A stretch of DNA of 64,000 bases from Lingula anatina (lineage: Eukaryota; Brachiopoda; Lingulata; Lingulida; Lingulidae). A program made the position numbers and the translations under genes. The stretch lies in contig NW_019775453.1 of NCBI RefSeq assembly GCF_001039355.2, forward strand, positions 62,001 through 126,000, written 5' to 3'. This document shows, one piece after another, positions 27,601 through 39,398 of this stretch (position 1 is its first letter; the number at the start of each line of letters is the position of its first letter). The notes under the pieces are model-generated. The model did not search any database. It worked only from the letters and a program-made list of their open reading frames with translations, and had not been told where the DNA came from.

Positions 27601-30600
27601 ACTAACTTTCGTGTCCGCTCGGCTGACAGCTATTTAGCGTGAACCCCCAGGGAATTAGGTCGATCTAAAGTAGATCGATCTAATCTCTGGAAATGGGGTC
27701 TAAGTGTGTCATTTTTACCAACCTGTGCATGCATGAATGCAGACATGCACCCACACAGCTACAAAGTGACCAAAAGAAGGTACATATATAACATTGGTAA
27801 ATATCAATATCGTCCTGGGAAATGACCAGGACTTTAATACATAGCATAAAGTAACTCTTCAAAGGTGTACACTTACCTGTTTCCCAAGAGAATCCTTGGC
27901 GCAGCAGCGAAGGCAAATTTTGACCAGAGCTTCTATAAGTAGTAATTTATGCTTGAGAACAGTGTGGGGGTCATTACTTGGTTTGGTCAGTAAAACCTGA
28001 GGCACTTTGGTATCCTCCTGAAAAATACCATTCATCATAATATATTTAAATCATTTGATATCTTTAACTATTTCTTTTTCATGCATGATATCTTTAAAGA
28101 GAAGACTGAAAATCTATTACAGTCTATTTTAAACTAAAACAAAATGTCTACCTTTACTGTGACGTGTCCGCTACATTTGTACAGTTAAATTTGAATCTCA
28201 AGAGTCAAACAAATGAACAAACAAACGCATGCATGCACACACCCTTCAGTTAAGTGTAAAAGTTTAAGTGAAAGCTTACCTGCAGGCTTTCCCTTGGTGT
28301 GCCTGGATATGAACATTCAGAAATTGTAGCAGAACCAATGCTTATAGTATCAGTAACAGAGTCTGCTTGGGTGCAGCCATCCAATTCAATGTTTTCCTCA
28401 AATGGTTTCTCTTTTTCTGTCACCAACTCCAACAACTTTAGCAGCAAGCAATAGGCAGCACCAGGCCCACCTTTTCTCGTGAAAAGGTCCTCAAATGGTT
28501 TACTGTTTTGAACCAGTCTTTCAGCTGTGCTCCATATATCAGACAAAGATGACAATACATTTGGAAGCAACTGGTCTTTCATAAAAGCTCCAAACTTTCT
28601 GCTTGACCCAAAGTCTGTTTCATCACTTTTATCCATATCTTCATCATCTGATTCAAGCAATAACTCAAGAAAGGCTGGAATTACAAACTCTGCAGAGTAA
28701 TATCTTGGGATACTGGCCGCCTTTGATGGGCTCTGCTGAAGTGAAGATGGTGGCACCCTGGTATTGGTTTTACCACTGGGACTGTAGTCTGGACTTGCCA
28801 TTTTCTCAGCTTCCTTAACATCTGCAGTAATTAGTACCTCAAATACTTTCAGAACTGGCTCACGCAGATTGTCCTTGAAGACCAGGCTACAGAGGTGCTG
28901 AACTCCATCTTGCAGCAAGAACAACTCCTGAGTAGGTTTGGCTTGAAGAAGGTGTGGTAGAGCACCCACCACATATTGTGATACAACCTCAGGAAAGTCG
29001 TTTGTCTTTGAGCTTTTAATTCTTTGAAGGAGGGGCAGGAAAACACATCTGAACAGCTCATGCTTCAACTCATCACCACTGTGATAGCCCAGTCTCAACA
29101 AGTGCTTTGCAACCTGTGAGCTGACTGTCTCATTTTCCTGCATAATGAGGTCAGAGAAAACTTTGAGCACCATCCATTTGGGCTTCTGTTGATCTTGATT
29201 GTCACTCTGTAAGCTAACTTCACTGCTGGACAGAGCACTATCTGAGGCTGTTATTTTCTCCTCTATAGTCTTCTGTGTGTGATCAGCTGGTGTAAACACA
29301 GGGGGATTTTTGGTGCACACACTGCATGGATCCATTTTATCAGCACCAACTTTGGCTCCACCACATTGCTCCAAAAGCAGTTTGACTAGAATAATCAAAG
29401 TGTAGTTTCTCAGAGACTGGCTTTTCTTACTGAACCCTTGCAGCATGGGCTTGATCAAAAACTCTGGAGGAATGCAGCAGCACAGTCCTGAATTGTCAAT
29501 ACAGTATAGTATGTTGGTTAAAGAATACCTAGATTGCACCGATTTGAAAAGTTTGAGCAAAAACAAGGCTATGGCTGCTGCAGCACAAATGGATCCTCCT
29601 ACAGAATCAGACAACTGTCCTTCCAACTGCTGGCCATCTATACTCCCCTGACTGTCACTCTGCAGGAAGAGGTGTTCTTCTTGGAGAGAGCATGCCTCCC
29701 CCAGGGTGTCGTGATGGTGGTGGATATAACGATGGTACGTGCTCATGCATGCCTTGTGTTTCTTCTTGAGGCATTTAATAGCATGGATGTAGTCCACCTT
29801 GGCTCTCTTTAGTGCATCCATCACTCTTACCAGGCACGACAACAGCTCTTGGATATGCTTAGCAGGAGCACTCACTTGTTTTGTTGATCTATTCTCTTTG
29901 ATTGTTTCGTCCAAGTACTTGATTACACTTTCAACTAATTCAAAGCCTTTTGCTTCTTTAAAATCTGTGAACAGTCTAAGAGCATTGTTCAGGTATGTCA
30001 AATTACAGGGAAGATTATCAAATACAACCTCCAACAAAAGCAGAATACCTTTGAGTATGTCCAACAAGAAACTGGTGTCTCCTTTAACAATGGTGGCAGT
30101 GATTTCTTTTTCACTTCTGTATAGTGAATTCAGTCTAGCATTTGTCAATGCTAACCTGGCTACATCAAGGAGTGTAGGGATGAGTCCAATTTCCACTAAA
30201 GCCAAGCCCCCTGTGTCTGATCTGCGGCTAAGCACAGCCGAGAGAGCAAATATAGCTCTTATCAGATGTCTCTCAAATGTGATCACTTCTTGCTGTGTCC
30301 AGCCTCTAAGGAGAGCATGTTGACTTGGGTCATTGTCCTTGTGTAGGTCAGAGAGAAGCTGAGTAAGCAGGGGGAGCACATCAGCTGAGACGCTTCTACT
30401 GGGCAATATTGGAGAAATATCACTTTGGCACACATCCTGAACCAAAGCAAGCACCAAAATACATAACTCCAGAGGGCTGACATCTTTCTTTCCAAGCTGC
30501 ACCTCTTCCTGCTTTCCCTTCTGGTCAAATGATTGAGCATAATCACTCAGGAAGGCAAAGTCTTTAGAGAGAGTTTGAAGTGAGGTGTGTAATTTTGCCT

Positions 30601-33600
30601 TGGACTTCTTTCTTCCAGCAGAGTTCTCATTTTTGTCTTCCTCAGACCCTGATGTATCAATATGCACTTCAGAAATGTTGACCTTCTGTTGTCTCTTGTT
30701 GGTGGAACGCATGTCCAGAAGGTGGCGCCCTGCCAAAACATGGCTCCTCTTGGATGCAAGTGATGCTCCATGCTGTAGACATTGCTCTAAGTCTTGAAGC
30801 TCGAACTCAACACCTGAAGGAAAAATAAAATGATGAGACACTGAAGGAATACTGGATACTGGCAACAAAAGCCTACTTGCACTTAAATCCTTAAAAGTTT
30901 GTAAAACACTACCAAATTATTGTTATCAAAACTTAAAGTTTAAAATTCAATACAATGTTTATGCCATATTTTTACCAGTTTGAGCATCTCCTTTTCTTTT
31001 TACTACTGGAAATCCACAAGTTAAATTGAGCAAGGATACCAGTAGAGTGACAAATTCTTCCCCACATGTAAGGTTCTGAAAAAATATGAAAAACACAATG
31101 GCAAAAATGAATGTTAATAGGCTCACAGTAAGAATCTATTCCAACTGCAGGATAAGAGTAATATATAGTGTTTTCCCCTAACTATATTGTCTATTTAAAA
31201 ACTATATTAGATATACTTAATACTGAAAAAAAAACAACAAAGCATTACCCAATGTAATACAAAAAATATCATACTGTATATGTAACAATCAATACAGAAT
31301 ATTCAAAATCTAATCTTCAATGTCCTTGACTTTGATCCCAACATCAACACTGAATGCGTGATTACCACATGAAATGATAAACAAACAAGGAAATAAAGAG
31401 CCCAGGCAGCACTGGCATCACCCTAGCTTTCAGCTTTCAGGTCCTCACTGTTTAGCTAATGATTAACCAACCAATGGTGAACCAGTAAATGACAGTGCAA
31501 CATTTAAGGACAACATGTGATCACTAACTAAAACATTTGTGTAATCAAGCTAATATTTTGCTTTATACATTTCACAAACAGAGAAAATCATATCACACCA
31601 AGTATTAAAACTGTCATTATTCTTTTTTTTCATTAATTTGCACTAAACATTCCTAAACAATAATAATACCTTTACACCAATGTGTTGCAAGACCTGTAGC
31701 AACATCCATCCTCTCTGTTCTAAAAGGTAATTCACCACTCCAGATGCATCGTCCTCACTCTTGGCGCTGTTACAAAGCCGTTGAATATCAGCCATAAATT
31801 CTGTCGCCAGAACATTGCCAACACTCTGCATATCACTGGAAATACAGTAACAGACATGTTATATATGTATAAGCAAATCTCTATTTACATGTAGCACACA
31901 CAGATCCAGTTCACTACATATCCTAGTTCTAAATCCCTCAGGGGTTCAAGGACAGGGAAAAGCCTATCCCCCTCACATCTTATGATAGCCCTCAGGCACT
32001 GCATTGTGTGCAGCCAATCTTTGGCATCTTAGCCATCTATGAGAAAAATCAAATAAATTTCACTCATATGACTGTGCTTAACCTATAGTATGGATTCTTT
32101 GAAAAGAAAAATATATCAAAATACCTATCCATGTTAAAGAATTTGAAGTTAAGGAGACTTGATTCAGCACCACAGTCCTCTCCTTCCTATATATATCTGA
32201 TATGTGATACATTACCCTGTGGCCCACTATTATATCTTAAGGGTATCAATCTGTTGACATAACTAGATAAAGAGTTATGCCAGATCTATAGTAGCAAGCA
32301 AGCAACAGAGAGAGAGAGAGAGGTTAATATAAAACGTACATCAATTGAAAAACTTAAGCAACTTTTAAGCTGAATCTATCCAACTTTTTGATAGCCCCAA
32401 AGTAATCTTGATGGATGGTTGCTAACAATATAAGGTTTGAAAAGTTTTGAGTTCTCAAAAAAATTACAATCTTTATGTATGTTTATTTATGTACAATCTT
32501 TACTTGTATAATAAAATTCTTGTTATATACCTGTATTTATAAGATTTTATCTTTCTCGGTCACTTGCCTGATAAATGTAAGGTGCTAAACATTAATGGGG
32601 TTAACATTTAAACTCCATCACTACAAAATCTTATGGGTTCTTTATAACTAAAGAGTTACTGGCTTATAAAATTAGTCTTGAAATTTATGCACAACCAAGT
32701 GAAAAATCTAATCAAAATCAATAGCATAAAGAAAAACAAAAACAAAAACAAACAACCAAGTGCAATTTCTATTTCCTTCAGTAAATATAGCATCATAGCT
32801 GTAGCATTTGAGAAATAATGTGCTAATGTGAGCAACTAAATAGGTAAGTTCTAAAACAAAATATTACATCTTATTCAAAAACAAATCTTAAAACAGACAA
32901 AGCTTTACATATGATCCAAGTCAGAAGTCCTCATTTTACCTAAACTTCAAAGAACTCTTGGTTATGCCTGTCTCTTCTTGGCTGTACAGTTCCTTCAAAT
33001 ACAGTTTCAAAAATTGATCCAGGCATGATGATCGCAGCTGAAAGAAAGATAAAAACCAATATTACCAGAACATACACGAAAATAACACTTCAAATGTGTC
33101 AGGTACATTAATTTTGTATAATTATATATATATATATACAAGTCTTTCAGTATTTTTTACCTCTGCAATACATCGAGAACAGACAATCATGATGTTCCCG
33201 ACTGTACATAATAACCAAATGTGCTTTCTGACCATGTGGCATGTTTCTATACTGGGGATGCGATGTACTAAACATTATGCTATAAATCATGAAAATTTCT
33301 AGATGCCTTTAACTAGATAATGATGAGACCATTACTACCAAAATCCATCATAAAAACAATTCTGATAGTTTTCAAAGCTGATAAAAGTCCTCTTTTGCAA
33401 CAAAAATTAAAAAACCCTTTAAATTTTGGTTTTTAATATGAATTTTAATTTAAAAAAAAATAAAAAAATTTAAAGTCATTGAAAGCACTAGTATATGATT
33501 TATCTATTTTTGCACATCTCATGTAACAGAAATCGTCATGAGACATATCCCGAGGCAATGATGTCAACTCTAACACGATTACAAACTTTTATACATGCAC

Positions 33601-36584
33601 ATGATAATGTCTGTACCATCCTCAAGGAGCCCTAAACTGCCTCTAGTTAAATAAGTAAGTTCATTCATATATATATGTACCACATCTCAACATAATCTTG
33701 TTCCAAAGAATAAATTCTTAATTACTGCAACATTGAACAATTTTTAATAATGTCAGTCTTATCTTTAGTTGTTTAGAACAAACCTGTTGAACTATCAAAA
33801 TAACTGAAATAAAATATTCATAAACAATAAACCATCCTTGATTATAATGAAAATCTAGAATAGACATACTAGTAAATATCCCTTGCTTTGGTTGAATATC
33901 AAATTTCCCCATTTCACAGTTACACACAATATGATGAACTTTGAAATGCACTCAGTTATTCATGAAAATTCACGTTTTGAACAAATGATGCATAGACACC
34001 CTGAAACCTGATTCATGAGTAGAAAATTCTCCAGACAAGTTTCCCAAGATGATAACAGCTTACATTACTGAAAAAAAGGGTTAACAAGTCATTCCTAATG
34101 AAAAATGAAGACAGGGATATATTTTATAAGGAAAGACATATCAGTCTGACAAAATTTCATTCATTCATGATTTCAGTATTTAAAATATTTAGCATAAAAT
34201 TAAATAGCATAAAAGCCTTGGAGGGTAGACTTAACAACTGAAGAAATATATATTGCACGATACTAAAAGAGCGCAGAAGTGTAGATCAAGACATTTATAC
34301 AGATCTCTAAGATTGCAGCAATTTATTATTGTATAGACCTGTAAGATGGTCAGGAGGTCCTCAGTTCCAGGGAATATATGTCAACCTGGGTGATCAATGT
34401 GAGAAAGTGGTAATTAAACTGCAATAATCTTCATGGTTCTACCTTTAAATCAACATTTAATAGTGACCTTGTGGCCATAAAATAGCCTTCCATTATCGAA
34501 ACTTTGTAGATTTAATCAGATAATGCTTCATTCAAATTGATCAAATGTATCTACCTGCTGTATATGTACGGTGAACTATATGCAGTATATCTACAGTATT
34601 TCAACTTATCTGCTTAAATACAAGTATTTGTTAGATGTAATTAGGCAACAGCCAAGTGAGCCAGAAGAATTTACAATGAATGAATAACTGAAAATTTAAT
34701 TCATTAATATTAATCAATGTTCATGTGTTTGTTAACAAGTTTTAAGATGGCACTTGAAGATGTAAATAAACAAATCCATGTACTATGAAAATAATCTCAA
34801 ACCTGACAGTTGCACTGATTGCGTTAGAGATGTCTCAACACGAAGACAGCATTTCTCTTGAAAAGCCACATTAAACTATAAATCCCTATGACATCTATAA
34901 TGCATAGCATGTAATCAAAACTGTTTAACAGAAACACTGGCCTCACTGAACTTATCATGGGTTTTTAAAAGTCTAAAGTGTATCATTTTAACTGATTAAT
35001 CTGATGATCAGCAGATAATCCTATTGTCATGTTGATATAACATTATATACTGCGATTAGGTTTGATCTAATACAGCTTATACCATCAAATGTGGTAAAAA
35101 AAAAGGTAAAACCATTACCATGTCACATTAATATAACGAGTCATAACTTAAAGATACAAATGAAACGAGAGTAAATACCTTAATAGTAATGTATATAAAT
35201 TATTAGCACCAGAATTTTAAACAACACAAATAAAATCCACATGTCAAGACACACCTGAAATGAATCTATCTGGTAGCATAAAGTGGCTTTAAAATGTATC
35301 TCCTTTCTTGCCTCCTGCTAGGCAAAGGAAGTATATAGTAAGCAGAAACGAAATTAATATCTGTTCAAATATCCCTTTTAGGGTAAATAATGATTCAGAA
35401 ATTAACACTGTGGTAGTTTAATACAGTTATACTATATGTAGTTGAAATCATATGGTTGCATTCAGTTTTTAAAATCACACAACAAGTAGAAAGGCAAGGA
35501 AAACTGATAAAAAAAAAAGAAAATCCAGTTTTGGATATCACAAAATGTATAAATATATACCTTGAAGGTACATTCAATTTTTAAAATCACACAAAAAAGT
35601 AGAAAGGTAAGGAAAACTGAAAAAAGGAAACGGGACCATTTTTCAACTTGACTAATATCAAACTCAAAGCCTTATTATTTGAATTATACTGGTACGTAGC
35701 AACTTAATTAGAACAAAGCAATTTCTGCTTTTTAGCTACATTGCTGATATGATAATGTGCAGTGCAGGTAAACATGTTAACTGTCACATAGCACAGCTAG
35801 ATTAGGTCAGGTGACAAAAAAAAAATCCTGTCTTGTGAAAGACGACAAGTTGTTTTCTGCTTTAATTATTCTAACAAGATGTAAACAACTTATCAAAATG
35901 TGACAGAAAGCATACATTTGTAGTGTAATATAGTACTCTCATTTGATCACACTAGTAAATATAATAACCTTAAGATCACTATGTCATCATAACACACTAA
36001 GCTTTTATAACCATATAAATATAAATATATGCTGCATATTATTCATCATCTGTTTCCGTGTCTGTGATAATTGTGAGATAGCGAAATTGGTGCCTGGTCA
36101 TACTGTACTGAGTTTGAATCCCACCAGTCTGGATGCTTGGCCACTGGTTCAATAATTTATTGTTTCAAAAATCAATGACAACAACAACAAAAAGATGGAG
36201 AAAAGCTCAAGTTTCACAAATAACATTTTGGTTCAAAAGTCCAAAGTTTCAGTGGTCTGACAGAGATCAAGAGAGTTCACTGGTTGGAAATCACCTCGAG
36301 AGTTTGTTTTAAAACAAAGTTCAAATTGACCCACCAGTTCCCTAATGCATTGGTTCATACAACAGTAACATAGACAATGTAATTCAAAACGATAAACCTC
36401 TGTACAAAGATAAAGAGTCAAACTGTTTTAGACTGATGTAGATCTAGCGCTAGTCAAATGAACCATCACAGCATGTAAGGTGAAGGCTATATACTGTACT
36501 GTACATGTATGGACTTTAAATCACCAAGCCAATGAATTCACCTCAACTTACCAGGTGGTTCAAATTGTCGGTGGGTGCAACCAT
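2695..36584 (-). CDS. LYST: Lysosomal trafficking regulator (LYST/Beige), PH-BEACH-WD40 protein, complete gene
   Basis: A very large BEACH-family protein. LYST loss in mammals gives giant lysosome-related organelles (Chediak-Higashi/beige), so the family role is control of lysosome size and fission; it acts as a cytosolic membrane-associated scaffold. I traced 55 coding exons on the minus strand totalling 11,520 nt after discounting one extra base, i.e. 3,839 residues, close to the ~3,800 of human LYST. Every junction is in phase except inside exon 31 (13908-14084). The order is an N-terminal helical-repeat region, a ConA-like region, an acidic/Ser-rich linker, PH-like domain, BEACH and C-terminal WD40 repeats. 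BEACH signatures include [39 protein letters not shown] and [20 protein letters not shown]. Start: ATG at 36584 in a 33-nt coding exon ([11 protein letters not shown]) spliced in phase to 32940-33037. An alternative start, ATG at 31831, corresponds to the usual LYST N-terminus. Block entries below give all exons. Confidence 0.95.
3622..3669. repeat. (TA)n microsatellite
   Basis: About 24 uninterrupted TA units directly precede the assembly gap and probably caused it. Confidence 0.95.
3707..4428. other. Assembly gap (722 N)
   Basis: Run of Ns in a LYST intron, flanked by a TA microsatellite and by two diverged copies of one sequence. Long open frames that span it are artefacts. Confidence 0.99.
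6359..10899 (-). other. LYST: LYST exons 39-48: PH-like and BEACH domains
   Basis: Exons (5' to 3'): 10794-10899, 10562-10623, 10306-10364, 9931-10083, 9438-9682, 9043-9109, 7891-8056, 7366-7506, 6945-7162, 6359-6620. The PH-like domain covers roughly the first four ([52 protein letters not shown]). BEACH covers the rest ([69 protein letters not shown]). The end of exon 6359-6620 uses donor AAAA|gtacat, chosen because it alone keeps phase with 5882-6018. A competing donor at 6384 (AAAG|gtgcga) would break phase. Confidence 0.9.
12805..13150. repeat. 86-bp tandem repeat (4 copies) overlapping a LYST exon edge
   Basis: The marker ctgtgccaagtac starts at 12811, 12897, 12983 and 13069, an exact 86-bp period. 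The copy nearest the exon is the real 5' end of LYST exon 34 (12730-12861). The other three repeat the exon start and its acceptor in the upstream intron. Copies differ by a few substitutions (for example tactggactgggg versus taccgacccgggg). Confidence 0.95.
13908..14084 (-). other. LYST: LYST exon 31 with apparent single-base insertion
   Basis: The upstream frame reads [18 protein letters not shown] and on to KGKDIVGK, then hits TGA. The downstream frame reads [18 protein letters not shown] and exits in the phase that exon 32 needs. Removing one base from the short GGG/AAA run at 13982-13987 (plus strand tttccc) joins them. An in-frame TAG at the edge excludes a shift further upstream, and any alternative intron would be ~42 bp and out of phase. 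Confidence 0.8.
17770..18106. repeat. Diverged tandem duplication in a LYST intron
   Basis: 17770-17910 and 17962-18106 share a run of blocks: aatccaattctt, gtttcatgg, tttaattt, aaaatag, gggcaaat, ccaagtactt. It is non-coding and sits between exons 17581-17750 and 18127-18269. Confidence 0.7.
18629..28017 (-). other. LYST: LYST exons 6-22: middle region with ConA-like domain
   Basis: Exons (5' to 3'): 27877-28017, 27298-27462, 26886-27036, 26332-26537, 25895-25961, 25656-25765, 24905-25427, 24510-24723, 24076-24205, 23558-23732, 22709-22902, 22181-22450, 21661-21831, 21075-21356, 20462-20660, 19724-19873, 18629-19456. Exons 24905-25427 to 22709-22902 carry the concanavalin-A-like lectin-type region typical of BEACH proteins ([46 protein letters not shown]). 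Exon 26886-27036 is acidic ([19 protein letters not shown]), like the EEEGYEAD segment of vertebrate LYST. Exon 18629-19456 is a long Ser/Thr/Glu-rich, probably disordered linker. A single N at 23542 sits 16 bases below an exon edge. Confidence 0.85.
27514..27683 (+). mobile_element. Candidate short non-autonomous Helitron-like insertion
   Basis: A ~170-bp GC-richer island in an AT-rich LYST intron. It begins A|TC (TCTATCCCCGTGGGG) and ends CTAA|T, matching Helitron A-TC...CTRR-T boundaries. An 8-bp hairpin (tcgatcta aag tagatcga, 27660-27678) sits next to the end. It also holds CCCCGTGGGG and a ctgtcag/ctgacag pair (27544-27550, 27623-27629). The hairpin is closer to the terminus than usual, so the class is uncertain. 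It could be another structured MITE or SINE. Confidence 0.4.
31836..36551. other. Large 5' introns of LYST
   Basis: Two AT-rich introns (31836-32939 and 33038-36551) with simple repeats such as (ta)n near 33121. No coding exon is convincing. 35461-35512 and 35574-35623 are a ~113-bp-spaced duplicate (ttttaaaatcacaca, agaaaggyaaggaaaactga). Confidence 0.6.
36066..36140 (+). repeat. Possible tRNA-derived SINE fragment
   Basis: gatagcgaaattggtgcctgg resembles a pol III A box. gtttgaatccca, ~30 bases on, resembles a B box. No cloverleaf can be folded with confidence, so a tRNA-like pseudo-promoter in a LYST intron is the most I can support. Confidence 0.3.
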
Positions 36585-36850
36585 AAACCTATCCCAACTT
36601 CTTCTTAGTACTGTTCTTTCCATATTTTGGTGTATGACGCTTCTCACTGATCAAGGTTCTTGTGACACTGACAACCTTGTTGTGTCATAAGACAAATCCA
36701 CATTGTTGACAGTTGAGGCATTCAAGTTTCGACATTTGCCCGGAAGAACAAGCTCTGAAAACTGCACATATATTGGTTCATCTTTCCACATATACCATAT
36801 GCCCACGTGTTTAAATCTACAAATCACGTTCACTTTGTAATACCAGCGTT

Positions 36851-36898
36851 TTACAATGGTATTTTGATCGCCATACAAACTGCACAGGAAGCTGCCAT
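36851..36898 (-). other. Upstream ORF in the LYST 5' leader
   Basis: ATG at 36898 opens a 15-codon ORF ending TAA at 36851, about 270 bases before the proposed LYST start. Its start lies in AAGATGGCAGC, which also resembles a YY1-type promoter element. Whether it is transcribed depends on the unknown start site. Confidence 0.3.
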
Positions 36899-37311
36899 CT
36901 TGTGTCTTGACCTCATTATGTAAGGTGATCAGAACTCGCGATGATTAACCTACTTTTTCAAGCTTGAGCAATTTCAGTAACAAAGGGATATTACTTAAAT
37001 CAAACATTAAATCATCTTAATTTTACTTATTTAATACGCATTCGTTTTGCCATTTTTTTACTTTGATCAACGTAGCAACCTGAGAGAAAACGAAACCCGT
37101 CCGTAGGTAAATTGAAGCTAACGCGCGTGAATACACTGTAAAATTCATTTAAATACTTTGACATGGTCTATGTAAATGTAAGGTGTTTGTCAAGGCTTTA
37201 TCCTTCAGTTACTTTCATGGTTTAATTTATTATCAATAATTTAACATATTTCGCGATAACACATAGCTTTTTTCCGCCAAACAAGCACTTGCGCGCATTT
37301 GGTTTAACAAA
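36890..37311. promoter_or_regulatory. Bidirectional promoter between LYST and the homeobox gene
   Basis: About 0.4 kb separates the LYST leader (minus) from the homeobox ATG (plus, 37312). It holds local CpG-containing patches (acgcgcgtg, tttcgcgataac, ttgcgcgc) in AT-rich DNA. AAGATGGC motifs on the minus side and AAAATGGCC at the plus-strand start are consistent with TATA-less housekeeping promoters. Confidence 0.5.
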
Positions 37312-38129
37312 ATGGCCGACCACATGCCAGCAGACGACGTACTGACTGGAATTCAGCTAAGGAAAAGAAGGAAACGGTCCATAATAACGCCTTGTGAATT
37401 ACAAAAGCTGAACCAACTTTACAAGCGTGACCATTGGCCTTCAAGGGGTAGTAAAGCGCTGCTGGCAAAGGAAATAGGCAAAAACACAGAATTTGTCACA
37501 ACGTGGTTCCAAAACAGGCGCGCCAAAGCTAGAAGGGAGAAAGAACTTGTTATAGCGGCCCCAAAACCCTTTAACAAAGTATCATCTACAAAAATCAATC
37601 TGACAATGGCAAGTGAAAATATTGGACCTTTGAATGCAGAAGAAGAAAAAACAAGTCCAGTTGAAGAACAACCTGTTAATAAGGTGTGCTCTTACAATGT
37701 CCACATGTAGACTAAATCTTTATCTCATAAAGATGATCAAATTCTAAGAATATTAATTACAATTTTATTACCTGAATTTGTTTAATATTTATATTGATTT
37801 TAATTTGTAAAAAATTGACAAGGTTTTTGCTTTGTTCTGAACCGTTTCAGGAAACATTAACTGAAACAAAGGACACGGACTTGGGCTATTTCAGCGGAAA
37901 CCTGAGGAATGAATTTGACACAGTACAACAAGCAAACATCCCACCATCTCTGTTCAGAGATATTGTTTTGATGATGGCTCTTGCTGAAGGTGGCATTGTG
38001 AAACCAACTGATGTAGACTTTGGAAGAGCAGTTAATAATCATTTGTATGGAGTCAGGCTTGGAAACGGGAGCAGACTTTTATATTCCAAAAGAGCTGGGT
38101 TTTTCTTTAAGGAAAGTCCAAACTTTTAG
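37312..38129 (+). CDS. Divergent homeodomain protein (216 aa)
   Basis: Two exons, 37312-37683 and 37851-38129, joined in phase 0 (AAG|gtgtgc, tttcag|GAA). Residues ~18-77 form a full-length 60-residue homeodomain: basic arm KRRKRSIIT, LNQLYKRDHWPS helix region, and recognition helix VTTWFQNRRAKARREKE, keeping W48, F49, Q50, N51 and R53. It is atypical at position 47 (Thr) and in helices 1-2. The second exon encodes RDIVLMMALAEGG, then VNNHLYGVRLGNGSRLLYSK, not a motif I recognise. A nuclear DNA-binding role is inferred from the homeodomain. I cannot place it in a named class. The gene is head to head with LYST and convergent with CLASRP. Confidence 0.85.
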
Positions 38130-39398
38130 AAATATTTGTTTTAAAGATACTGTTACGAGTACACATGGTTTACCAGACCTCTTATTGCATTTTGTAGATA
38201 GAAGCCAATCATCCTTTAAACCTCTTCACTTGTGTAATTTTACAGTAATGCAATGCAAGGTTTGTAATCTTCTGGAATGGGATGTTAGGCCATGCTAGAT
38301 GAAGTCACTGGTTTACAATAGTTCCAAGAAATGTCATCTTTTTTTGGCCAAGAACCTGAAATGACCTGGTGACAGCAGACTCCTTTTGCCATTTTTAAGT
38401 GATGCTGATATTAAAACGGGTCCAGTGTATTTACATATCTGAATTAACAGAAACTAATTTCTCTCATTGAGCACAATTTAAAAATTTCATAGAGGTGTGG
38501 GTTTTAAATTAGATTTCAAATTATAATAGTTTTTAAATGTATTTGAATTGAATTTTAGGGGAAGTCAAGACTGCAAGGTGAAAATTATAATTAAGTTAAA
38601 TTTTAATCAAAAGAAACAATATAGACAATCTTTTACTTTACTGAAAAATTTTCCGACACCTGTAATAGAATTTATGCCTGTTGAATCTTTTAGTTTTACC
38701 AGGATATTGATTTTCCTGAAATGCTTAACAAAACTCATAATATAATTACTGCAATATTGCTTTACTAATTGGCATTTTAACAAGACTTTTGGAATTCTAA
38801 AAATAAGTCCATTGACACATTTCATTCGTGACTTTCCAACTTGCTTCTTAGATATGAAGACGGAAGTTGCACCCTCTTTATTAACATTGACATATCTTAC
38901 ACCTTAAATAATATTGCCTTTATTTCTTCAATTCCAGACATTTTTTTGTCTGCACATGGGTACACTTACAAACTGGGATACATTCCACCTTGTATTTAAC
39001 ATTAACACTGTCAATTTATTTCTGTATAATCTGACTCACAATGTGTGTATAGTTCATAATTTAGTGGGTTGAAGTGCTTCAATCAAAAAAGTTAATTTAC
39101 TAGCTGTAAGATATGAAAGAGCTTTTAACCAATTAAAGTGTCAATTCTTGCTTGTCAATAATTAATGTCCAGATTTTTTGAAAATTTATACCCGGCATTC
39201 TCCTTTATCTCTTTTTTAATTTGAGGAATCTTTTACCTGTATTGTTGAATTATCTAGATTATTTCGACATTTGTAACAAGTTATTTGATTTTTGTCTTAC
39301 ACTGTATGAAATATATTTGACTGGAAAAATAAATGTTTGTAATTAAATTAGGACCTTTGTTACAATTTATGCCAACAAATCTACTTAAAAGTCTTAAT
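38130..39398. other. 3' UTR / convergent intergenic stretch
   Basis: AT-rich, no coding exon. A plus-strand AATAAA near 39328 could end a ~1.2-kb homeobox 3' UTR. A minus-strand signal (TTTATT near 38920) could serve CLASRP, so the two transcripts may overlap at their 3' ends. Confidence 0.4.

Larger units (their letters stand above)
28280..36584 (-). other. LYST: LYST exons 1-5: N-terminal region including the 2.5-kb exon
   Basis: Exons (5' to 3'): 36552-36584, 32940-33037, 31670-31835, 30976-31075, 28280-30813. Exon 3 encodes a segment equivalent to the start of vertebrate LYST ([14 protein letters not shown], then [14 protein letters not shown]). Exon 5 is 2,534 nt and encodes 845 residues of helical, Leu-rich sequence with acidic/Ser linkers. 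It includes a His-rich [12 protein letters not shown] segment and a Cys-rich [10 protein letters not shown] segment that match conserved vertebrate LYST positions. The ~44 residues from exons 1-2 precede the usual start and look like an N-terminal extension. Introns between 30.8 and 36.5 kb are AT-rich with no other convincing exon. Confidence 0.85.

Noticed and set aside
29445-30323. Plus-strand ORFs of up to 174 aa within the large LYST exon
   Set aside because: Antisense shadows of a 2.5-kb coding exon; composition follows the sense codons.
36651-36878. 75-codon minus-strand ORF in the LYST leader region
   Set aside because: Does not begin with ATG and has no recognisable content; probably leader or promoter DNA.
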